From assembly GCA_019415705.1 (NCBI GenBank), contig DXYS01000033.1, positions 1 to 19,473 on the forward strand: a stretch of DNA of 19,473 nt. Reading direction: 5' to 3'. The position numbers and the translations under genes were made by a program. Origin of the DNA: Bacteroidales bacterium. GTDB taxonomy: Bacteria; Bacteroidota; Bacteroidia; Bacteroidales; Muribaculaceae. The notes under the pieces are model-generated. The model saw only the letters and a program-made list of their open reading frames with translations. It did not search any database and had not been told where the DNA came from. Positions 14,794 to 19,473 of the stretch are shown one piece after another; positions within the stretch are counted from its first letter, which is position 1; every line of letters starts with the position of its first letter.

Positions 14794-16425
14794 ATGAAAA
14801 AGATATATAAATTACTGCTGATGCCTGTAGCAGCAATGCTGTGGGGCTGCAGCGACAACATGATAGACGATTTGTCGGGAACTTATGACGACATACAGCG
14901 CTATAACTATACGACAGTCACAACCGGAGAAACCGCCAAACTCAAAAAGGGACTCAAATATCTCAACATGGAGTTTTCAGACGGAAAAAACAACACCCTG
15001 TCACTATGGGTAGTGTCACGCGAATGGACTCTGCAGCCCGGTGTATACAGACCGATGGAAGACAGAGAAAATCCGGCCGCTATGCAGTTTACCGGCTTTA
15101 CAGCCGATGCAAACATTGCAAACGGATTTTTCACACAAGGAGACCTCGAGGTGTCGAAGATTGGCAACGATTATGATATCTCCGGTCTGCTGACAGGCGG
15201 AGACGGCAAACGCTATGTAATAAACTACCGCGGCCCCATCGACTTTGAAATCGGAGTCGACGATCCCGAGCCAAGCGGATACACCGTGACACTGAAAGTC
15301 GATCCGGTGACAATAACCGACTACACTACATGGCAGACAACCGTTATTCCGGGCGTAAGCAAATATACAATGTCGATAAGCGATCCGAGCGGCAATGCGG
15401 CGGCATTCTTCGAAGCCATCAACACCGAGGGTCTCGGGTTCGAAGATTTGTGCGGTACCTACACTATCGCAGGCTCACCCACCGAGCCGTGGCTGATTGA
15501 CAACGGCTGGCTTGTCCCCGATTACGGCATGGCCGGCGGCGCATACGTCGTAGGAACCAACGGCGAGAAACAATATATCACCCAAGGCAAGATAAACATA
15601 GAGAAAGTCACCGGCATCAACGGCGAAACCCTTTATAACTTCACCGGCGAAAACCTGTCATACATCACTCTCGCCGGAGCATCCGGCACAACCGGTCTCG
15701 GCATCCGTTTCGTCACTCTTCTTGAGAAACACGGCACAGAGTTGTTAGACCTGTCATTCACGAGCGAAGTCCTCGGCCGCGAGGTGAAATATTCAGTAGT
15801 CCTTCCGGAGAGTTTCGACGGCACAAAGACATTCCCGGTGCTTTATATGCTCCACGGTGCGGCCGGAAGCAATAACGACTGGCTCAACAGCGGCAATATC
15901 GCCAGCCATACAGGCAACGTCGAGAACGAAATGATTATCGTGTCACCCCAAGGCTCGTTCGACGGTTTCGATGCGTTCTACATCAACGGTTACCAAGGCA
16001 AAGAGATTAACTATGAGACATTTTTCATCACCGAATTCATGCCGGCGATAGACGCTATGTATAAAGGTAACGGCAAGCATGGCATCTCAGGCCTTTCGAT
16101 GGGCGGATTCGGATCGCTCTATTACGGTCTCAAATATGCCGACAAATTCTCAGGCATCTATGCGTGCTCTCCGGCAATCGGAATCGAGGGTACAGCAAAC
16201 ATCTTCGATATGATCTGGACTCCCGGTCCGGCGCCTGTCACGGTTGAAATCGGTACGGAGGATTTCCTCTACGAAGTAAACAAAGGTCTCAACGAAGCTA
16301 TGCAATACTCCCCGCTTCTGCCCGACTTTACCTACATCGAACGTGCAGGAGCTCACGACTGGACCTTCTGGAGTGCATGCTCACCTAAGATTATACAATT
16401 TTTCGACACACAGTTTTCAAAATGA
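14794..16425 (+). CDS. Surface lipoprotein fused to a CE1 esterase
   Basis: The 543-residue product begins with a lipoprotein signal (LWGC, cysteine 19) followed by SDNMIDD, an acidic stretch typical of surface export. Residues about 25-155 and 165-310 look like two related beta-sandwich modules, each ending in a similar strand pattern (FFTQGDLEVSKIGNDYDISG and YITQGKINIEKVTG...YNFTG). They occupy the slot where PULs usually encode a SusE/F-like glycan-binding lipoprotein. From about 312 to the end is a CE1-type esterase: VLYMLHGAAG, nucleophile S435 in GLSMGG, D490 in GTEDFLYE and H521 in AGAHDWTFW. I infer glycan binding and de-esterification on the cell surface, before import. The modules match no family I can name. 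The gene ends with a 4-bp ATGA overlap with the next esterase. Confidence 0.88.
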   Translation: MKKIYKLLLMPVAAMLWGCSDNMIDDLSGTYDDIQRYNYTTVTTGETAKLKKGLKYLNMEFSDGKNNTLSLWVVSREWTLQPGVYRPMEDRENPAAMQFTGFTADANIANGFFTQGDLEVSKIGNDYDISGLLTGGDGKRYVINYRGPIDFEIGVDDPEPSGYTVTLKVDPVTITDYTTWQTTVIPGVSKYTMSISDPSGNAAAFFEAINTEGLGFEDLCGTYTIAGSPTEPWLIDNGWLVPDYGMAGGAYVVGTNGEKQYITQGKINIEKVTGINGETLYNFTGENLSYITLAGASGTTGLGIRFVTLLEKHGTELLDLSFTSEVLGREVKYSVVLPESFDGTKTFPVLYMLHGAAGSNNDWLNSGNIASHTGNVENEMIIVSPQGSFDGFDAFYINGYQGKEINYETFFITEFMPAIDAMYKGNGKHGISGLSMGGFGSLYYGLKYADKFSGIYACSPAIGIEGTANIFDMIWTPGPAPVTVEIGTEDFLYEVNKGLNEAMQYSPLLPDFTYIERAGAHDWTFWSACSPKIIQFFDTQFSK

Positions 16426-17306
16426 AAAGATTGTCTTCTGTTCTCCTCTTTTTCACAATGGTGATGTGTGGCCGGGCACAATGGGCCGGCCCACACAGCC
16501 GTGTCGAGACCGACAGCGTCCGCAGCGAGACACTGGATGCCTTCCGTGCCTATACCGTCTACCTGCCGGCTGACTTCGACAGCAACACCGCAGCAACCTA
16601 CCCCGTGCTTTACCTGCTGCACGGAATGGGAGGAGTAAACACAAGCTGGTTTAACGACCAGAGGGTTGGCGAAGTAATGGACCAGCTCACAGCCTCGGGC
16701 GAAGCCGTGCCCATGATTATTGTTAGTCCCGACGCGGGCGGCGATATCATGAAGGGACACTGGAACGGATACTTCAACATGCCCGGCTGGAATTACGAAG
16801 ATTTTTTCTTTAATGAATTTGTACCTTACATTGAGAAAAAATACCGCTGCGGAGGCGCCAAAGAGCGGCGCGCCATCGCCGGCCTGTCAATGGGCGGCGG
16901 AGGAAGCACAAGTTACGCACAGCGCCATCCCGAGATGTTTTCTTCGTGCTATGCCATGAGCGCCCTTATGGATATCCCCGATTTTCCAAGCGCCCAGAAT
17001 CCCGGAGGGTCGCCTGACAGTAAGATGGCTCTTCTGACAAAAGCGGTCAAAGATCTTAGCTGCACCAAATATGTTGCCGGCGCCGACGACAAAACCAAAG
17101 ACTCGCTGCGCGGGGTGAAATGGTTTGTAGACTGCGGAGATGACGATTTCCTGCTGGACCGAAACATCGAATTCATGCACGCGATGCGTGCGGCCGGCAT
17201 CCCCATGCAATTTCGTGTAAGAGACGGCGGCCACACCAACGAGTACTGGCATACAGCACTTTTCACCGCACTCCCGTTTGTGTCGAGAAATTTCAGCTGC
17301 AAATGA
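16422..17306 (+). CDS. CE1-family esterase, single domain, secreted
   Basis: The 294-residue product has a signal peptide cleaved after about GRA (residue 19); C16 does not sit in a proper lipobox, so a soluble periplasmic enzyme is likely. It is a compact CE1/esterase-D-like alpha/beta-hydrolase: YPVLYLLHGMGG (oxyanion region), S156 in GLSMGG, D242 in CGDDDFLLD and H271 in DGGHTNEYW. CE1 enzymes include acetylxylan and feruloyl esterases; which applies here is not visible. It overlaps the upstream fused esterase by 4 bp (ATGA) and is clearly paralogous to the esterase domains on both sides, but lacks their N-terminal modules. An extra stretch at about residues 185-232 (SPDSKMALLTKAVKD..DDKTKD) lies between the serine and aspartate. 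Confidence 0.93.
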   Translation: MKRLSSVLLFFTMVMCGRAQWAGPHSRVETDSVRSETLDAFRAYTVYLPADFDSNTAATYPVLYLLHGMGGVNTSWFNDQRVGEVMDQLTASGEAVPMIIVSPDAGGDIMKGHWNGYFNMPGWNYEDFFFNEFVPYIEKKYRCGGAKERRAIAGLSMGGGGSTSYAQRHPEMFSSCYAMSALMDIPDFPSAQNPGGSPDSKMALLTKAVKDLSCTKYVAGADDKTKDSLRGVKWFVDCGDDDFLLDRNIEFMHAMRAAGIPMQFRVRDGGHTNEYWHTALFTALPFVSRNFSCK

Positions 17307-17361
17307 CATAGAAAAGCAAACACCTTATTAGCAACCCAATAAACCACTCTATAAAATCATA

Positions 17362-18552
17362 ATGAAAAAGTATATTATTCTTGCCGCAGTTGCCTTGGCA
17401 TCATTTTGTGCCGACGCTCAACAGGCCCTTTGGGGCGGCTCACAGATTGTGTCGCCCGAAATCAATCCCGACAATACGGTAACTTTCCGTCTGGCAGCTC
17501 CCAAGGCGGTGAAAGTACAGGTGACCGGCGATTTTCTGCCGACACAGAAGATTCAGACGCCTTTTGGTGAATTCGACGCTCCCGGAGTCGCCGACATGGT
17601 AGAGAAAGACGGAGTATGGCAATATACCACCGACGGGCCGCTGGCTCCCGAACTCTACAGCTATACGATGATTGTCGACGGTCTTAAAATCAACGACCCC
17701 TCAAACGTACACCGCATCCGCGACGTTCAGTCTGTCACCGATGTGTTCCTGATTGCCGGCGAACGCGCCGATCTTTACAAAATCAACGATGTCCCCCACG
17801 GCACTGTATCAAAAGTATGGTACAACAGCCCGACACTCGGCCTTGACCGTCGTCTGACCGTCTACACTCCCGCAGGATATGAGACAAGCAACAAACGTTA
17901 TCCCGTCTTCTATCTCCTCCACGGCATGGGCGGCGACGAGAACGCATGGACCGAACTGGGCCGCGCTGCACAGATTCTCGACAACCTCATCGCTCAGGGC
18001 AAAGCCGAGCCGATGATTGTGGTAATGACCAACGGCAATGCAGCTCTTCAGGCTGCTCCCGGCGAATCAAACCTCGGATTCGCGGCTCCGTCAATGGCTC
18101 TCCCCAAAACTATGGAGGGAAGTTTCGAGACTCATTTCCCCGAAGTAGTTAAATTTATCGACAAAAACTACCGCACCGTCAAGAACAAAAAATCGCGTGC
18201 CATAGCCGGCCTGTCGATGGGTGGATTCCATTCGATGCACATCTCAAAACAATACCCCGACATGTTTGACTATGTAGGACTTTTCTCTGCAGCAATCGAG
18301 CCAAATAAAGACGTAAAAAGCCCTATATACGACGATCTCGACAATAAGCTCAAGACACAGTTTGCCAAAAAGCCCGCTCTTTACTGGATTGGCATCGGCA
18401 ACACAGATTTCCTTTACGAAGCAAACAAGGCTTACCGTAAAAAATTAGACGACAACGGCTACGCCTACACTTATTTTGAGACACCGCAAGGTCATATATG
18501 GAAAAACTGGCGTATATACCTGACTGAATTCACTCCTTTATTATTCAAATAA
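17362..18552 (+). CDS. CE1-family esterase with N-terminal E-set/CBM48-like domain
   Basis: The 396-residue product has a signal peptide ending ADA (about residue 19). Residues about 25-130 form an immunoglobulin-like E-set domain of the kind that precedes many Bacteroidetes feruloyl and acetylxylan esterases (NTVTFRLAAPKAVKVQVTGDF... to ...YSYTMIVDGLKINDP). The CE1 catalytic domain follows: YPVFYLLHGMGG, S285 in GLSMGG, D349 in GNTDFLYE and H378 in PQGHIWKNW. It resembles the XynZ/Fae-type esterases that release acyl groups from xylan side chains; that specificity is inference. It begins 55 bp after the previous gene, the longest gap inside the operon, with no promoter I can see. Its TAA overlaps the next ATG (TAATG). 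Confidence 0.93.
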   Translation: MKKYIILAAVALASFCADAQQALWGGSQIVSPEINPDNTVTFRLAAPKAVKVQVTGDFLPTQKIQTPFGEFDAPGVADMVEKDGVWQYTTDGPLAPELYSYTMIVDGLKINDPSNVHRIRDVQSVTDVFLIAGERADLYKINDVPHGTVSKVWYNSPTLGLDRRLTVYTPAGYETSNKRYPVFYLLHGMGGDENAWTELGRAAQILDNLIAQGKAEPMIVVMTNGNAALQAAPGESNLGFAAPSMALPKTMEGSFETHFPEVVKFIDKNYRTVKNKKSRAIAGLSMGGFHSMHISKQYPDMFDYVGLFSAAIEPNKDVKSPIYDDLDNKLKTQFAKKPALYWIGIGNTDFLYEANKAYRKKLDDNGYAYTYFETPQGHIWKNWRIYLTEFTPLLFK

Positions 18553-19473
18553 TGAAAAAGCGATTCATCACATTAACAGCTGTGACGGCTCTGACCGTCA
18601 CAGCTTTCGCCGGGCCCGTAATCCCGCGTGACGAGGCTCTCGAGCAGAAAGTCGAAGCCACTCTGGCGAAAATGACTCTTGACGAGAAAATAGGACAGAT
18701 GACCGAGCTCGCCATCGACCTCATCGCCCACCGCGGACCCGACGGCAAACTTGTCTATCATCCGGGGATGCTCGACAGTATCATCGGCAAATATAAGGTC
18801 GGCTCGATACTCAACGCTCCACAACACGCCCTCACCCCTCAAGAATGGAATGAGTTTATCGGCAAGATTCAGGATGCGTCGATGAAAGAGATTGGCATCC
18901 CGTGCATCTACGGTCTCGACCAGAATCACGGCGTCACCTACACTCAGGGAGGTACTCTGTTCCCTCAGAACATAAACGTAGCCGCGACTTTCAATCCGGC
19001 TCTTGCCGAAGAGGCCGCCGCCATCACCGCCTACGAGACTCGCGCCACGGCATGTCCGTGGACATATTCGCCGACCGTCGATCTTGTTCGCGTGGCATCA
19101 TGGCCGCGAGTTTGGGAAAATTTCGGTGAAGACCCCTATCTGAGCGGAGTAATGGGCGCTGCGCAGATACGCGGTTTTCAAGGCACCGACCCCAACCATA
19201 TCGGCAAAGACAAAATCGCCACATCAGTCAAACATTATATGGGCTACAGCGTGCCGTTCAGCGGTCAGGACCGCACTCCGGCCGTTATCAGCGAGGCTGA
19301 CCTGCGTGAGAAACACTTCGCGCCGTTCCTCGAATGTCTTAAAAACGGCGCCCTTACCATCATGGTAAACTCATCGAGCATCAACGGTGTGCCGACCCAT
19401 ATCAACAAACGGCTTCTGACCGGCTGGCTCAAGGACGAACTCGGCTGGGACGGCATGATCGTCACCGACTGGG
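18552..19473 (+). CDS. Glycoside hydrolase family 3 enzyme (partial, N-terminal part)
   Basis: The ATG at 18552 shares its A with the TAA stop of the esterase upstream. The frame stays open to the window edge, giving 307 residues of what is normally a 750-800-residue protein. A signal peptide (about residues 1-20, ending AFA) precedes the GH3 N-terminal TIM-barrel: MTLDEKIGQMTEL, IPCIYGLDQNHGVTYTQGGTLFPQ, FGEDPYLSGVMGAA, the K-H pair in SVKHYMGYS and SGQDRTPA. The last complete residues are VTDW, whose aspartate (D306) is the expected catalytic nucleophile, so the cut falls right at the active site. GH3 enzymes release glucose or xylose from the non-reducing end of beta-linked oligosaccharides. 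Location is probably the periplasm. Beta-glucosidase and beta-xylosidase activity cannot be told apart here. Confidence 0.94.
   Translation, partial: MKKRFITLTAVTALTVTAFAGPVIPRDEALEQKVEATLAKMTLDEKIGQMTELAIDLIAHRGPDGKLVYHPGMLDSIIGKYKVGSILNAPQHALTPQEWNEFIGKIQDASMKEIGIPCIYGLDQNHGVTYTQGGTLFPQNINVAATFNPALAEEAAAITAYETRATACPWTYSPTVDLVRVASWPRVWENFGEDPYLSGVMGAAQIRGFQGTDPNHIGKDKIATSVKHYMGYSVPFSGQDRTPAVISEADLREKHFAPFLECLKNGALTIMVNSSSINGVPTHINKRLLTGWLKDELGWDGMIVTDW

Noticed and set aside
1..19473. CRISPR arrays, tRNA or rRNA genes, insertion sequences, integrases
   Set aside because: I looked on both strands and found no regular repeat-spacer pattern, no tRNA-like arms, and no transposase or recombinase motifs.

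Overview
The window looks like chromosomal DNA from a gut member of the order Bacteroidales. A Muribaculaceae-type genome is my best guess from codon use and protein flavour, but I cannot prove the family. The supporting signs are a SusC/SusD pair, a hybrid two-component regulator, promoters of the Bacteroidetes TTTG-N19/21-TAnnTTTG type, no recognisable Shine-Dalgarno sites, and tightly packed operons.

Left part (1-4200), a mixed region. It opens with the last 29 codons of an unidentified acidic protein and a hairpin terminator. Next is a DUF1848 protein with a C-terminal cysteine cluster resembling a radical-SAM iron-sulfur site. A gap of about 320 bp without a gene follows; it holds a near-consensus promoter only about 70 bp ahead of a strong hairpin plus T-tract, which together look like a short RNA gene. 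A visibly AT-rich minus-strand pair follows: a DUF3800 protein with RNase H-like motifs, then a 181-residue protein that may be a RelE/barnase-fold nuclease. This pair is driven by a consensus promoter so close to the ATG that its mRNA should be leaderless or nearly so. An ECF sigma factor and a four-helix membrane protein, 1 bp apart, complete this part.

Right part (4237-19473), a polysaccharide utilisation locus (PUL). A minus-strand hybrid two-component system (about 1327 residues: beta-propeller sensor, Y_Y_Y, transmembrane helix, histidine kinase, receiver, AraC-type DNA-binding domain) faces away from a plus-strand operon. The operon runs: type-B carboxylesterase, SusC, SusD, a surface lipoprotein fused to a CE1 esterase, a stand-alone CE1 esterase, a CE1 esterase with an N-terminal E-set/CBM48-like domain, and a GH3 glycoside hydrolase cut by the window edge at its catalytic aspartate. 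The 266-bp divergent region contains two adjacent 20-bp direct repeats (8303-8342), candidate binding sites for the regulator, and a -7 box for the operon without a -33 box.

How it fits together (inference): the regulator senses an oligosaccharide in the periplasm and switches on the operon. The fused lipoprotein-esterase at the cell surface would bind the glycan and strip ester groups, SusD/SusC would import the fragments, and the remaining esterases and GH3 would finish deacylation and trim beta-linked sugars. Four esterases among seven visible genes point to a heavily ester-decorated beta-glycan such as acetylated or feruloylated (arabino)xylan. No backbone endo-hydrolase is visible, and the locus continues past the right edge.
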